Source of the DNA: Polytrichum commune
Taxonomy: Eukaryota > Streptophyta > Polytrichopsida > Polytrichales > Polytrichaceae
Direction of reading: 5' to 3'
Assembly: GCA_950295325.1 (NCBI GenBank)
Contig: OX485806.1
Span: 5,024,001 to 5,088,000 of the forward strand
DNA length: 64,000 nucleotides
The first letter of the stretch is position 1, and every line of letters starts with the position of its first letter. The position numbers and the translations under genes were made by a program. This document shows, in pieces, positions 46,004-61,400 of this stretch. Below the pieces are notes generated by a model. The model did not search any database. It was given only the letters and a program-made list of their open reading frames with translations, and had not been told where the DNA came from.

Positions 46004-48223
46004 GAAGTAATTTCCAAACAATCATTCCACTTTATTACAACCTAATGCGTAAAACCTTCAGGCACGCAACTCGCGTATTATATGGCCCTCATTATAGTCA
46101 CTTATAATGCATTTTAGTCCAATCTCAAGTGATGTAATTTGTTCTAATGTAGGAATTCTTGTAGTCCTTCTAACAAGGAATTCAAAAATGCAATTATTCC
46201 AGGTTGATGCATGTAATTGTTTTAAAAACCTAATTTTATATATATATATAATAAATGTTCCATGGGCCAAACTACCCAACTTTTTGGATTTTTATATAGA
46301 AATTTAAGGTTTTTTAATCATAAATAAAACGTTGCCAATGACTTTTAATTTTAATTAGAGGCAACCACCCCAATCAACATAGATTCATAAAATAGGAAAT
46401 ATGGAGTTTTTATTAAAATAAATATGAAACTAAATTTTTTGCACATCTCATATTATTTAATATGGTCTTCACCCAACTTTTTGGTCATTTTATTTTTGTA
46501 TAACATGATATAATTCTTACAAACTGGGAGAATAGGAGCACTGTTGAATATAGAAAAGTTTCTAGAATACTTCAATTGTCTCAGCAATGCGGGGGAGGTG
46601 TGGACACCTAAGGTGGAAGCAACCCTCTAAACCATTTTAATGTTGATGCCCTCTGTGTATAATATGGAAGTTGCATTGACTTTCGAGGTTTCTTCAAGAA
46701 TGGAGAATGGGTAGCTTTACTTTCTTGGGGGTGCACTCATTGTTAAAAAGTACAGACCCACATGGGTGCACAAAAGGGGTATTAAATTTGCCTAGGGGTT
46801 ACAAAATATACATAAGGGATGGGTATCATTTATTTTATCTTTGTGAATTTACTAGGCATATTATTCATACGCACCTACTTGTATTTCCATCTTTTGACGC
46901 ATAATCAATTATAAAGAAGTGGGTAATCTATAAGAGGTCCAAATGAATACTTCATCCAATGTGCGCGTTGAATTATAATCCCACATTGACTAGAATCACT
47001 AGACTCACGCAATGTTGTATGTCAAACCGAAAGTTGGACTATCTGGAGCCAGAGATAATGATTACTCATTGAAATTGAGATGTGATTGTGCGGTATCATT
47101 TTGTCACTCAAGGAGTAATTGAAGGAGTGAATAAAAAGATGAATACAAAAAGCAAGTAAGCTAAAACATTGACAACCAAGACTTGGTATTTGGGAAGGGT
47201 CTATAAGATGCGCCACAAAATTGGCAACATGTGGATTGAATATCAACAACTAATTGACCTCAAGAACTAGCCTTCCAATATGGAAATAAGGTTATGTTGG
47301 TATTAAAATTAGAATGGGTCAAATGCAGTCCTACGATTTGACAAATCATTTGATGGTGGAGCTAGAAACCATTCTTGCATTGGCTACAATGACTTATATT
47401 ATAGAAACAATTTGTATAAGTTACATCTAATGAATGAACGAGTGTTCAATGATAAATAAATATGTCTTCCTAAGAGTATTTTAGTCATATTTCTCATATG
47501 ATGATCTTTTTGACGTACACATATCATTGCAATTTATATGAATTACTTCTTTATTTCTCACTTGTGTATGTATTCAAGTGGATTACTCAACTACATATTG
47601 TACATAATTCATTTTTAAGAGGGAGAAAATGTTACATATTAGGGGTATTAAATTCCAGGTCATGCACACACATGGTTTCCAATTCTAACAATGAGTACAC
47701 CCCCGATGGTTACTTTAGTCTTACAAATATACCTATGATGAAAATGGTATGGATTACCATTTAAATCATATGGGTACCATGATCTAGTAACCAGTAATCT
47801 AATGACAGTAAGGGTGAATTTCCATGTACATTGAGCTACAACAAAATCTTCTCACCTCTTGAGTCTTGTCCACGTGCACTGCACAAACGAGTGCATAAAA
47901 CCCCGAGCACTGACTTTCAAGGCTTTTTCAAGAATGGAGAACACCTGGCCTGCATCAAGTGGGCAGCGCTACTTTAGTGTTGCAGATCACCTATGGTGAA
48001 AATGGTAGGAATATTACCACATAGAATTGTATGGGTTTCATGATCCAGTTACCAGTCAAGGTAGATGTCATGACAGCATATTCTAACACTGTCATAACAT
48101 TATTCATCTACCTTGCTGTCAAGGTAGATGTCATGTGGAAACAATCTGGGCTTGCTACTTAATGTGATCGTCTTCCAACATAACATTAAGTGGTAGTAGC
48201 TGGTGTTGTGATGTGGGCTTGTT

Positions 48224-48585
48224 AATATTTAAAACATTTACGTGTGTTATTAGTATTCCAAGTATGCATGTAGATGGATGTTAGTTTTGGAACTCAATAG
48301 GTCTAGATATTAGATTACACAAACATATTACACTTACACAAAGACATATGAACAATGTTTCGAGTGAGATAGTCTCATGCTCTCCTTGCTTTGCCTTTTA
48401 TTGTTTTTCTTCTTGTTCTTGGTTCATACAAACAATATGAGATAATTTGAATCCCTCTCGGACCAGCGCAGTGGCCTTATTCTAACCTTATTGTTTCTCA
48501 TGCCTTCTTCATTACATTTTTATTGACTACGAGCAATCCAATGCTCTACCTTCTACAATTATAATGATGTTGTATTGACCATGTT
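48224..48585 (-). repeat. Dispersed repeat, arm 2 of the long-range inverted pair
   Basis: Reverse-complement match of 27440-27805. The two arms flank about 20 kb that holds the SINE, TNL-1 and the intergenic spacer. Confidence 0.78.
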
Positions 48586-51583
48586 CTAGTTAGTTGTTTA
48601 GTCGAGAATTGGTCTTGAGTTCAAGACCGGAAGTGCTTAGTAAGAAAAACTTGAATGTAAGGGAAGGTTTGGGTTTACCTGCGGTAGCAGCGGTGGTGAT
48701 TGCTGTCACCTAGTTGCTTAAGGTTCCTTGATGTCCTAAATCTAAGGGTTTTCTACTGGCCTTAGGGGCCAAGAAGGAAGAGGAGAATTTAAGACATAGA
48801 GGAAGGGTGGTAAGACATTCTTATGGGTATTCTTGAGAGGTTTGAAGGGTTTGTATTTAGAGAACTTATGGGGTTGAGAGCATGAGTGTTTCGAAGTGCT
48901 TAGAGAAGTTGAAGGTGCTAAGGTTACTAGAAGGAGTGAGGGTATGCACTAGACAAAGTTTTATATCTTGTACTTTTGGTTTATAAAAAAGGAAAAATTG
49001 GGATCTCAAGTTTTGGTCTATTGTGCATGATAGGAGAAATAGCTTATTGCAATATTCTAGAGGAGTGGGACTAGTGAGATACATCACTTATATGCAAAGT
49101 TTTAGGACGTTATTTGTATTGGAAAAAAGTAATGAAGCATTGAAACAACAAGAGTCTAGAACTATCATAGTTGAATAACCTAAATTTGAGGGTTTGGTTC
49201 TCCACAATTATTGTACCTATGAATGTAAGATTTGGACGGTAGCTTGGAAGATGCCTTGTCTCAATTGTGGTGAAATTTGAACTCCATAGGTGCTATAAAT
49301 TTAGAGATATTGATCTTAATACAAATAGATTTTCAAGGGATTGTTAAGGACAAATATTAGTTTGACTAAAAGTTGCACCATGAGTTGTACATTGCTTTGC
49401 TAATCATAAAAATTGACATGTAAAATATATAAAATATGCAATTGCTTTCCAAAGTTTTGTGAGTAGAACATGAAAAAGTTAAAAGTTATATGAGGGTGAA
49501 GTTGACTAGGTTAGCAATGAGGATACTATATGATATGAGTGAACTTAGACTAAATTGAGGGACAATTTTGGAAATGTTAATGGGTTTTCACACTCCTTCC
49601 TTGCTCCATTAACGAGTTCACCGCTAGTCAAATCCAAGCCTTGCAAAAACACCTCCCAAGCTAGTTCCTCATCCCTATAAATCTCCTTTGATGTATAATC
49701 CCCTAATACTTCCGTTTAAGGCTTGAAAACATGCCCTAGACACTACCTACTAGCTGATGTTTTTGGCCCGATCGGGCAACTTCCAAAGGTTGTTTCCACA
49801 ACATAAGCTTGGATCTAGCATCTCCAATGTCCTACCAACCTATAATAAAGTTTTCGGGCCATTTTGACCACTTTCATATTTTTGACCAGCTCACATTTTT
49901 GGTCAGATCCGCCAACTTTCCGGAGGTGGTTTTCGCAAACCGAGCCTAGATATGACCTCTCTAACCTTCTACCAACCTTAGAGAGGTTGACCTATATCCC
50001 TAAGGGAGAGAATTGCTATCATTTCCGGGAGCCTGTGGCAGTGCTGGGTTCTGTGTTGAACATGTGGGACTGGTGAAGTCATTAAATGCTGGGTTTGGTT
50101 TTTGTAGTAGGCATCTCTTTGCAGGAACTGAGACCGGTCTGCAATAAGTTGGTTTCAGAGATACAGATATACTAAGTAGTAGATTTGTAGATTGTGCTGC
50201 AGCCAGATTTTGTAGGTATAATTAGTAAGGAACGAGGCCAACACCTTGAAGTTTTAAACATTCTGATGTCCACTGCCAGTTGATATTTTCAGGAGCCTTC
50301 AAGGCTGCAGTCTGACTCATCATTGTATTTGGGGTTGTATTTGTATCAGATTGCCCTGCACTTGGGTTGTGCTTGCCAGAGTAACAACTGACAGTGTCTG
50401 TAAGGTACGTGGGTGTTATTCAGTTACTTTTCTTGATCGGACACCTATATTTGTTTGGCATGTCTTATGTAAATCTAATCGGTACAAATTGGTGAACATG
50501 AAAAATGAACCGAATAACACCCACATACTTTCCTTAGTTAATCATTTATGTTGCCGTTACAAGTGCATCTGACCAACATTGCAAAATAAGCACCTCCAAA
50601 TACTTTTCATTACAATTATTTAGAAACATTTTTTATAACTCCATGCACTACAACTACACTAAATATGATATTTAGTATGACCACTTGTAATTGTCTTGCT
50701 CAATACTAATTGTAAATCTCGGTTTAGAGTTACCAACACTAAATGTTAACCCAACATTAATTGTCATTCCTTGTAATTTTTTTTTGGAGGATTATAGATT
50801 TACAGTGTTGCAATTACTATCACTTTGCAAGTGATTTTTCATTCAAATTTAAATCATCCATAACAATATTTCATCACAAGTTGTTGACAAGAGAATGTAG
50901 GATTTTGGCCAAAGGATGAACTCATCCACCATCCATGACAATATTTAGTTCACTTATGCATAAAAAGTGTCATCCGAAAAGTTTTTCATAGTGACATTAC
51001 ATATCATATGACACTAAATATCATATTTAGTGTAGTATATAGGTCCTAAAGCACCATGTCATATGTGACTTGGACTTTGTCATGCCTTTGTAAATTTTAC
51101 TTGTTTTCTATTGTACTCTAGATTCTATAAGTTGATTTGACTTTTAAATGATATCAAAGATATTTGAAATCACCAAGTGTTAATTTGACAGGATCTTTTG
51201 ATTAAACATATTACCCATAACTAGAAGTGAAAAACAAGAAACTCAATTGGTTGAAGATTCAAGTGTGTTTTGTTGGTACATGTTGTGGAGAGATCTTGAA
51301 GGTCGCAAATATCAACCTCAAGTTGCCACCTAGGCCTCTCATCCTTAGATACCCAGCAAAACCTCTTTGTTTGCCATATATAAAGTATCATAAGTACATT
51401 CTTAACATCACCACTAAATTTTGCAATTACCTCTTTAACTATCACTTGATGATATGAATGGAAACTCCAACTTGGGTATGACGTAAATGAAAACAACCTC
51501 TCATAATTGACAATTGCCTCCTTTTTGGAGCGAGTTTGGAGGTGGACCCTACATTTAGAGATATACGAATTGAGAAGATGCAC

Positions 51584-51738
51584 ATAACATTATTCATATT
51601 CATAATAGTGTTCTACGGGACTAACAACATTCTAGGGAATATTCCTTGTATTTTTTCACATTCAGTCTGAATGTGGTACATATTCCTTGGAAAATTGTCA
51701 GCCCCGCATAACAATGTTATGAATCTGAATAATGTTAT
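51584..51738. mobile_element. 155-bp MITE present only in copy 2
   Basis: Copy 1 reads GATGCACTCGTAGTCAAT where copy 2 has the insert. Terminal inverted repeats of about 23 bp start ATAACATTATTCA, and GCAC flanks both sides (51580-51583 and 51739-51742). The exact target duplication (4-5 bp) is ambiguous, so the superfamily is not assigned. Confidence 0.75.
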
Positions 51739-52462
51739 GCACTTACAATCAATATGGATTAGTACTAGTGTATTGGAATGATGTCTTGTACTAGTGTACT
51801 AGTGTATTGGAATGATGAATTGTGGACTTGATTCGATTTGGTGGCTTTCAATTCACTAGGCCACAGAGAGGGAGTTATCGCATACAAGTGAAACTCTCAT
51901 TCATCTAACATAAAACTTGACCCTCATACGTTTGTGACCAATTCATCTTGAAATTTTGGGTCTTTAAAACTAATTATGATGTCAAGTCAACAAAACAAAA
52001 AAACCCTTGAAGGGATTGCATGTTATTTCAGGGCTTTTATGTTGGATGAATGCGAGATATGCTCGTATGTAATAACTCCCTCTCTCCAACTCGGCTCACA
52101 TTTGTTTACAAGGCCTCTATATTTTATACAAGACCTTATAAAAAGGACATATGGACAAGTCTAGAACCTAGGTTAGGCAATTGTTACATACATAAATACA
52201 AAAGAAATGTGTTTATAACATGAGATGTGGTCCACATCTAGAGCTATTTTATGCATCTTCTATTAGAGAATCTGCTAACATACCTACTTTTGTATAATCT
52301 CAATTTGTCCAAAATATACTTGATACTCAATTAGATTTGAGAGGTTAATTTTCATCAACTCTTTCAATCCTATGGATGAGGTAGATTTTCAAAGACATTC
52401 ATTTTTGCGTCATTTTTGTGTGCATTTTGTTGAGTTCTTGTGTAGGTTTTGAGTCAGATGTG

Positions 52463-55400
52463 ATGTCTTTATCAATGGGGGAAGTGGAATATTTTCCCTG
52501 TAAACACCAATTCAAAGAAGGCAAAGGAGATGGGTGCCATGATTTTGACCCTTCGGAAGGGGATCCATTGATATGTGAGTGTTGCACATGCCACCGCAAC
52601 TTCCACGTGGTGTTGTTTAATGAAGAGTCAAGATACGGGGTGTGTAAGAAACACATTGCAGAGCAAGGTGGAATTGATGGGTGTCAAGCTTTCATCCCAT
52701 CAACAACGCCAAGGGAGAAATATTGTGCATGTTGTTTGCATCATCGAAGCTTTCACGAACCTTTGATCTTACAAAATTATATGCCTTCAACAAATTGTCC
52801 ATCTGGAAATGATATGAGGCGTGATTCATCCTCAGAACCATCAGGTGGTTAAATTCATCTACTCAACTTTCAACTTTGGATGCTCAAGCTCCTCTAGCAA
52901 CTCTATGCTTGAACCCTTAGATCTATATGAAGTGTCGTCTAAAAGCAATGTCTGTTTTTGTTGAAGCTCCGGGGAGGCCACTCTTTGGAAGATATTGATA
53001 GTCACGTGCAAAAAACATATAGAGTGGAATAAAATCCATAGGAGAAAAATTTATGAAATAATTAACAATCAATATAGGGTTCTAGAAATCTATTCAAAGA
53101 ACATGTTAGGGACATTCCAAGAATATTCTTTAAATATATGGAATGTCCCATAAATATGTTCAATACTACATAGCCCCCTAAAAATATCCCTTTACCGCAC
53201 AGGGTTCATATCCATACAAGGGAGTTATCACTTGTAGTTGAATCTTGGCACAATTTAATCAAGTCACAATATGTATCTAGCTAAATTCAACTTATTTCAT
53301 GGTGTCAATCTTGGCTATGAAATGTAGGATATGGGATGTACATATATAATGTAAAAAGTCCTTATTGTCTATTTTCTTAGCAATTTAAAGATAATCTTCA
53401 CTTTAAACTCCCAAAAATATTGCATCTCAATTTTAATTTTGAATTTGGATGGTAGAAGCCATGGGTTGGAGTGGGCGCCCAATCTACGGAACTGCGACAA
53501 CGGTGGGATAGATATTGGGTGCCTATTACAATTGATGACAAGGCTCTACACGTACATGATCACCTAGTTTGGAATGGATAATGCATCTCTATATACCCAA
53601 TCATGACACTACAAGCACATGAATTCTAGACAATTGACTTGTGCCATTGAAAACTTGCCCTCTATCACTGGACAATTTGCAAATCTACCATAACCGTAGA
53701 TTTTCATTGACCTTTCACCAATGTAGGTAGATTGCCTAGGACTCATATGCTCGTAGTGGGAATTGACATGTCAGCAAAGTCACTCGGCCTTATCACTAAG
53801 TTAGTGCGCAAAATTGATCATACTAACCACATCTTTGCACACTACAAGTACAAGAGTTCCAATCAATTGACTTGCTTCATTGTAAACTTGTCCTACGTCA
53901 CTAAACTTTTTACAAATCTACCATGATAATGGCAGATTTGCATTGATCTTTCACTGACGTATGACTCATATGTTGGTACTGGGATTAGACATGTTAGCAA
54001 AATCACTTGGCCATACCACTAAGTTAGTGTGCACAACTCATAATGCTGACCACATCTATGTAAGCTCTCTTTCTAGACTTGTTTCATTGACTAATCTGTT
54101 TTATGAATTTTGGCATAGGGAGTGGTTCCTCAACTCCAAGTTTGAGCGGCCATCACCCACCTATGCATGAAATCTCAAAGGACCTACTAGAGGAAGCCAA
54201 GCATGGTAATGTCGACGATGACATGGCTCACATTTCTAATGGCATACATGACCTTGATATGACCAAGTACGATGTCTTTGTAAATCACCGAGGGCCCGAT
54301 ACGAAGTTAAGCTTTGTTGCCCATCTTGAGGAAGAATTCAAGAGGCACGGGCTCACTGCTTGGGTGGATAGAAATTCATTGGTGAAAGGGGAGAAAAACT
54401 GGAATTCCATCAAAACAGCCATTGAAAAAATCCAAGTTCATGTGGCAATCTTCAGTCCTCGATACACAGAGTCTGTATGGTGTCTCAACGAGCTCCTCCA
54501 TATGATAGAATGCCAACGCGAGCCCAGATCTTCTGTCCTCCTACCTATCTTTTATAACGTGGAGCCTGAGCACCTTCGGCGGCCGGAACTATTCGAACCA
54601 TTCAGAAGAGGTTTGCAAAAACACAAAGACAGAGGGCATTGTGTTGAAAATTGGGAAGCAGCTCTTCGAGAGGCTGCAGACCTATCTGGGATTTCACTCA
54701 AGACCATGGCTGGGTAAGTAATGTTGAGTAAAAGGATCATCATTTGACATATTGTAAATACTCTTTAAATTAGTACATGTTAACTGAAAACTGCCCATTG
54801 TCCCTTGTTGCAAAACTGGTTCACATGTTCAAAGGTACAATACAGTCATCCTTTACTTCAACTAATCTAGTTTTGGTCAAGAGTTGATTATTTTGCATTC
54901 AAATCTTTCCATGTTTAGTGAGTTTTTGGTGCATGCTTGGAGTTCGTGTGGAGGTTTGAGTCAAAAACATTTGATAATTGGTTCATTGAGGGGCCAAATT
55001 CATATAGTGAGCACCTCTTGATGTGTTTACTATATTTTTTCAAACTTTGAAACGGCAAAGGCGCATGGGCATTGTTCCAAAATGGACACTTGTATGTGGA
55101 TTATGGCATGTGGAACGGACGTTGTGAGGATGGTTTAGGACATTAATTCATATGCACAGGTGCATTGAAATGCCAAGATGACATGGACCCACACTAGAAT
55201 AGTTAATCTCTCTATTTATCAACCTTTATATGATTGTACTTTCAAATGTTCTATGCTAACGATATTTATCATCGTGTGTTCCACATTGGTATATGCAGGG
55301 ATGAAAGCAAGCTGAAAGAAACAATCATTGAGGAAGTTGAACGAATATTGGGACATCATTTATGTAAAATGCAAGCAGGGACTCCGGACCATAAAGTTGG

Positions 55401-58400
55401 TCTTCAAACCATGCTCAATACGGAACTTGAAGAGTTGGCAAAAATGGGAGATGGCTTAGGCGTACGAGGGATTTCTGGCATGGGGGGAATTGGCAAAACC
55501 ACTTTGGCCAAGGAAGTTTACAATCACTACTCTCAAAAAAATGCTTTTGAGTGCCAAACATTTCTGGAACTGGGAAAAGGGGCAGACATGGTGACCTTAC
55601 AAAGGCAAGCATTGAATGATCTCTTGGAGAAGAAGGGTGAAGAGAATGTGGGTGAGAATTACAATTATTGGTTTTCGAGGCTCATTGGGCGGTCGGTTCT
55701 AATTGTCATTGATGACATCCTAAATGACGATCAGTTCATGCAACTTGTACCAGACATAACAAGGTTGGGACCAAAGAGCCGTATCATTTTAACCTCACGC
55801 GAGCAAGATGTTTTGAGGAGGATTATGACTGACATACCTAAGTATTCTTTGTACATAATGAGGCAACTTAACCATGTGGACTCTTTTGAGCTCTTCACCT
55901 TTCATGCTTTCAAAGGAACAAAACCACCTTCAAAGGCCTCCAACTTGACGATGTATGATTTGGCAACTCGAATCACACATTCTTGTGATGGTCTACCATT
56001 GGCCTTGGAAATTCTTGGGAAACATATGTGTGGGAGAGAAGAGGATGTTTGGAGCAAGACAGCCCAAACCTTGCAGAGCAGACCAAAGGTTTTGAGTAAA
56101 TTGAGCATTAGTTTTGAAGGCCTACCATCTGAGGCTGAGAAAACGATGTTCTTGGATATTGCATGCCAAATGATAGGTTTACATGTGGCGGATGCAATTG
56201 ACATTTGGGAGTCATGTGCCCCATTATGCACAGACCTTTGTTTGACGTCTAGAAATGTGCCAGATTCATTGGCCATTTTGAAAGACAAATCATTGATAGA
56301 TGTGGACACAAACAATCTACTCACCATGCATGACCTCCTTCGGGAGATGGGCAAAGAGTTGGTTTGCAAAGAGAAGATAGGTGGTAAACCACATCCGTTT
56401 GGAGCTCGAAGTCACTTATGGGATTTGCATGCTGAAGCTCTCCTCAAGAAAGGGAAGGTATGTACCTTAGCTAACTTCATTCACACTAGCTTAGGCCAAT
56501 AACACAAGAAAGTTTGGATAGTTCACTCCCTAAGGAAACATGTGGTATAGTGGGAAATAACTTGGGAAATGGACCTTAGGTTGGTGTACACGTTCAAAAC
56601 ATCTACCAATATGGAGGATGAAAGTGTTGTTTTGAGATCCTAAATTAGTCTAGCAAGGTGATTTGAGAGTAAATCATGGATGATCTTACAAGGGGCAAGT
56701 TCTTTCCACAACCTATAAGTGTTGGGAAATGACATGCCTTAGATATTGTTTCCATACTTTGTCCACTTTGCACTAGGTGGACATGGAAGAACCATGTTGA
56801 TTGTAGTCATGTGTTAAATATATGCACAAACATGTATGGTAGAAATGGAGTAGGTCTACAAGGTACCTAGCAAACATCATGTGGTAAAGTGGGCAAAACA
56901 TGGTGAACATCGTAAAGGCCCATTCACCACATGTTTCCTTAGGTATGTACCACAACTTTTGCACATTGGCTTTGGCAAATGGCACAAGAAGTTTTGGACA
57001 ATTACCACCAAGGAAAACCATGTGGTTATGTGGACAAACCTAGGGAATGGATATCACTCATTTTCTTCTTCTTAGGTTTTGTCCACTTTCACCTAGGTAC
57101 TAGTAAATTGCTCAAAATTTCTTGTGTGCATTGAATTGGAGTCATGTTGGTTGTAATCATTTGTTGAATATATGTCCAAAATTCCAAACATGTATGTTGG
57201 AAATGAAGTAGAGACCAAGAAACTTGACATTTCATCGTTATGAAAGTTATGAGTGTTACTTGATCCTCCACAAATTTTATTTCTAGAAGACATAAGTTGT
57301 GCAAGTTATCCCTTGGTACTTCACTATCTCATAGGTTTTATATATACAAGCATAGAAGTTTTTTTTTGTTTTTTTTTGTGGGGGGGGGGCTATTTATCCA
57401 ATTTTGTTTCCTAATACATTTTCCCCCCTACTACTTTGGTCATTATCTTGCACCCTTTGTTGGTGTGAACTTAAAGTTTTTATGTTTAAACTTAATCCTA
57501 TGATAATTCCAAAAATGTATCTTCTGTGTTGTGTCAAATCAATGTATATGTGGTACTTTAAGGCACCCTTCATCAACATGCTTACTAACATAATGTAGCC
57601 CATTAGCACAAGACTTGGGCTACCTTATGTTATTAAGTTCTTTAATAAAGGGTGGAATGCATTAATGACAAGGGATTGAGATACCAAAGATTGACATGAA
57701 TACAACATGATGAACAAGAACACAACTATAGTATTTAAAATAAAGTATGTGAATAGAATCAATGCTATAGTACATTGAATATTTTTCGAAATTTTGCTTA
57801 CACAAATAAAGAATACCTTATATTAAGTCTCACCCTATTTCTAATATTCATCTAGTTAAGTACTTGGGAAGCTATGTCCTTTAATCTTTTGATTATCGTT
57901 CTCTAATTGGCAGGATGTAGAGGAAAACATTCGAGGCATATCGTTGGTTGGGCACATGGCTGCCATTGATGCTTCAATGTTCAAGAAGTTTGTGGAATTG
58001 CACTTACTCCAACTAGATGGGACTCATATAGAGGGTGATTTCTCGGGGACATCTGACAAGCTTCGGTGGCTACAATGGAGGTGCTCATTTCTTGAATACG
58101 TGCCTACCAAGATGTGCTTCTCATGTTTGACCATGTTGGATCTTTCCAAGAGCAATACCCTAACACGACTTTGGTCAGAGAATCAGGTGAGGTTATTCTC
58201 AACTAGGCATTTCAATATAATTTGGAAGATGTTACAAGGGTGACTTAAACCCAATGCCTTAACCCATATCCCATGGGAACTCAAAGGTTATATCTGTATA
58301 AATCCAAAATAGTGCTTGGTTGGGGGTGACCTTCCTAGCACTTGGTTCCGGTGCACTTTATCATCTATGGTCCACCTATTAAATGTAGTGGAAGTATTTG

Positions 58401-61400
58401 GGTGGATTTGCTTTTTTCCTAATTAATCATATGAAAACCTAGGGGCTTGCCCTTGGAAGAGATAGGTACTAGCCGGCTTGTTAGTGCCCGTGCAAGGTGT
58501 TCATCTTCAAAAGAGACAACAATCTTTGAGGTTTTCTAATTCGCGTAAAGCTTGTTTCATGATAACATGTACATATAGGCTTAAACCAACTCGAATAAAA
58601 AATGAAGCATGTATCATAATTCATGGTGGTGGCAACGTCAATGTTGTCTTTCTTTTCTATATCTTCTTTCTTTTCAGCTACCACCATGAAGAAATCATTT
58701 GCTATTGCTCTGCCATAGCTTCCCTTGCCTCAAGTTTAGGATTTACATTACTGGGTGTCTCAACTCCAAATTGACATCGGACCATTTCTAATTAATATAT
58801 GCACGTTACAAAGTGCTACACTATTTTATCTAATCAGTGTGGGGTACCATTTGGAGTTATAACATTCTACTGAGGGCACCATTGTTTACCCAAATAACAT
58901 AGGTAGTTAGTATGCACACTGAAGAATATGATATAGGTTAGTTGGTGAAAAGTTACAGAAACATATAACTTCGAATGGTTACCCACACTGATTAGACAAA
59001 ACAGTGTAGTCTCCGGAATTCTATTGCATGACAACTTTTGACCTTGATTCTTGAAGCTGAATTCATAACTTACTCTCTTATCCATTAGATGTCATTAGTT
59101 TCACTCTGCATGATAATTTGGATATCATAATGTATACTACTTTTCCATCCACACTTACAACGATGCCCATAACCTTGATAAATTCGACCTAATTTTTAGA
59201 GACACGATTCAATGCAGGCTCCCAGGCTATTGCGAGTTCTACTCCTTCGAGACTGTGTGCTGTTGGAGAAGATCCCACGTGACATCATGCTCCTGGAATA
59301 CTTGAGGAAATTGGATCTCCAGGGGTGCAAAAACTTGAATGAACTTCCAGAATCTCTTGGACAGGTGACGCAACTGGAGTATTTGAACTTGAATGAATGT
59401 GGGAACCTGAACAACCTGCCTGACGAAATGGTCAATTTGTCAAGCCTGAAGATCTTCTCAATGAACAGGTGTAGCAAGATCACAAAACTTCCAGAAAATT
59501 TTGGAAACCTCAAGGCACTGCTGGAATTCTCCGCTGAGGGAGCGACTGGTCTCTCTGCCTTACCAGACTCATTCTCCGGACTCCACAATTTGGAGAAAAT
59601 TGTTCTGAATGACTGCCATACATTGACCAAGCTGCCTAAGTCTATCAAGGGCCTTGTGAAGCTCAAGGAGCTTCGTATGCAATCCACGGCAATTTCAACA
59701 TTGCCTGACGACTTTGGAGATCTTGAAAACCTTGTGGAACTCTTCCTCCAACATTGCGACTGCTTACAAAGTCTTCCTGAGAGTTTCGGAAAGCTCAAGA
59801 GTCTCCATAAGCTCAGCTTGCACAAGTGTCATAGGTTTCGGACGCTACCGCAGAACTTTCAAGAGTTGTTCAACCTTGTGGACCTCGACCTTGAAGAATG
59901 TCCTATTGAAGATGATGATTTGCCTCAAAACCTTGGAGGCCTGAAGAGGTTGGAGTTTCTTCGTATGCGGAAGACCAATGTGACCACCCTGCCAGAGTGT
60001 TTTAGGGATCTCATAGCCCTGGTGCATCTCGACATGCAAGAAAGCCCTAATCTGGTGGACGTTCGAGCGTTACCTGCATCCCTTGAGGAGCTTCTGCTTA
60101 GTCATTGCCCCAAGCTAATGGAGACACTTAACATGGAGGAGAACAAATTGTTGATCAAATTGGACCTACACAATTGCACAAGTTTGACTGCTGTTCAGGG
60201 ACTGGAACATCTGGATTCCCTTCAGGAGATCAATGTGAGTGGGTGCCGGAAGTTGGTGAATATGCATGAAAAACTTCTCCACAAGACAAAAATGATGAGG
60301 TGTTTCTTCACTGGAAGTGGAGCTTGCCAAGAGTACAACAACAACTTTTTAGAGGTATCACAATCTCGACCAATCAGTTTACTGGCATGCTCCTTTTGCA
60401 GAATATGAAGTCGTGCAAACAAGTAGATCAAAGCTACACAGTAACGGCATATCGTGATGCGGATTTCCTCAAAGCATCAAACACATGGGTCCAAGTTATG
60501 GTTTGATTAAGTGACAATTGAATATGTAATCATAAGTACTGTGAAAAAATCCATCATGCTTTCGAAATCATGATATGAATTTAATAGTTTGATTGAGTGA
60601 GTTGGAGTCTGTGTCGATGACCAATGTGACACCATATACAGGATTTATAGCTACAAACCTCTAAATAAACGTTGGTGCCCTTAATCTTTTTGTTTAATTT
60701 CAGGGAAAGCAAATTTCATCACAACTGGTCAGCTACTATGACCATACTCTCAGATTTGCTCAAAATATTATGCCAAGGAAGATTAGTTCAAAGGAACACG
60801 CCAATGAGCTCAGCATGGAGACAACCGTGTCAAGCATGAAGAAGGTCAAAGCTGTCGTTATTGCTCTTGTGGCGCACGATCAAGGTTGGTCTGATTATCC
60901 CCATCTTCACGGGATGTACAATGGAGAGTGCGAGATCGAAGTTCGAATTATACGAGGCGATGAGGAAGTGTATTCAAGTCGGGTAATCAGATTGCGACAC
61001 GCGGACCATCGCGATCAGGTCTATCTCCTCACATTATACGAATCCCACCCTGTCATTCGAAGGTTGCAACTCGACGACAAAGTTTGCGTTTTCGCACTAT
61101 CCAGATATCAGCGTTGGGAAATCACAGTGATGCAAGGGAACATAAGCTTTGTGCATGATGAGCAAGATCAGCCAGGTTTGGCGTTCAGGAATTTGCGGCT
61201 GAAGGACTGCCATCCTGGAACTCATGAATATCCAAAAGTCATACAAGGTTTCAGTAGAGAAATTGTGCTTGAACTTTCTGCAAATGGGGTTGGTGATGGC
61301 TCTTCTTCATTACATCGCACTCCTGTTCGACTCGTTTATAAACCAGATCCTGAACCTAATGGTGATGGTAAATCGCTTCGCAGCAAATTGGTAAGTGCAA

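Larger units (their letters stand above)
44690..49999. other. Intergenic spacer between the duplicated blocks
   Basis: AT-rich with no convincing gene on either strand. It contains a foldback repeat at 45.44-46.00 kb, a short inverted repeat at 48058-48130 (AAGGTAGATG arms) and the second arm of the long-range inverted pair at 48.2-48.6 kb. A short motif (GACTTTC.AGG...TTCAAGAATGGAGAA) occurs twice, near 46.68 and 47.91 kb. Confidence 0.55.
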
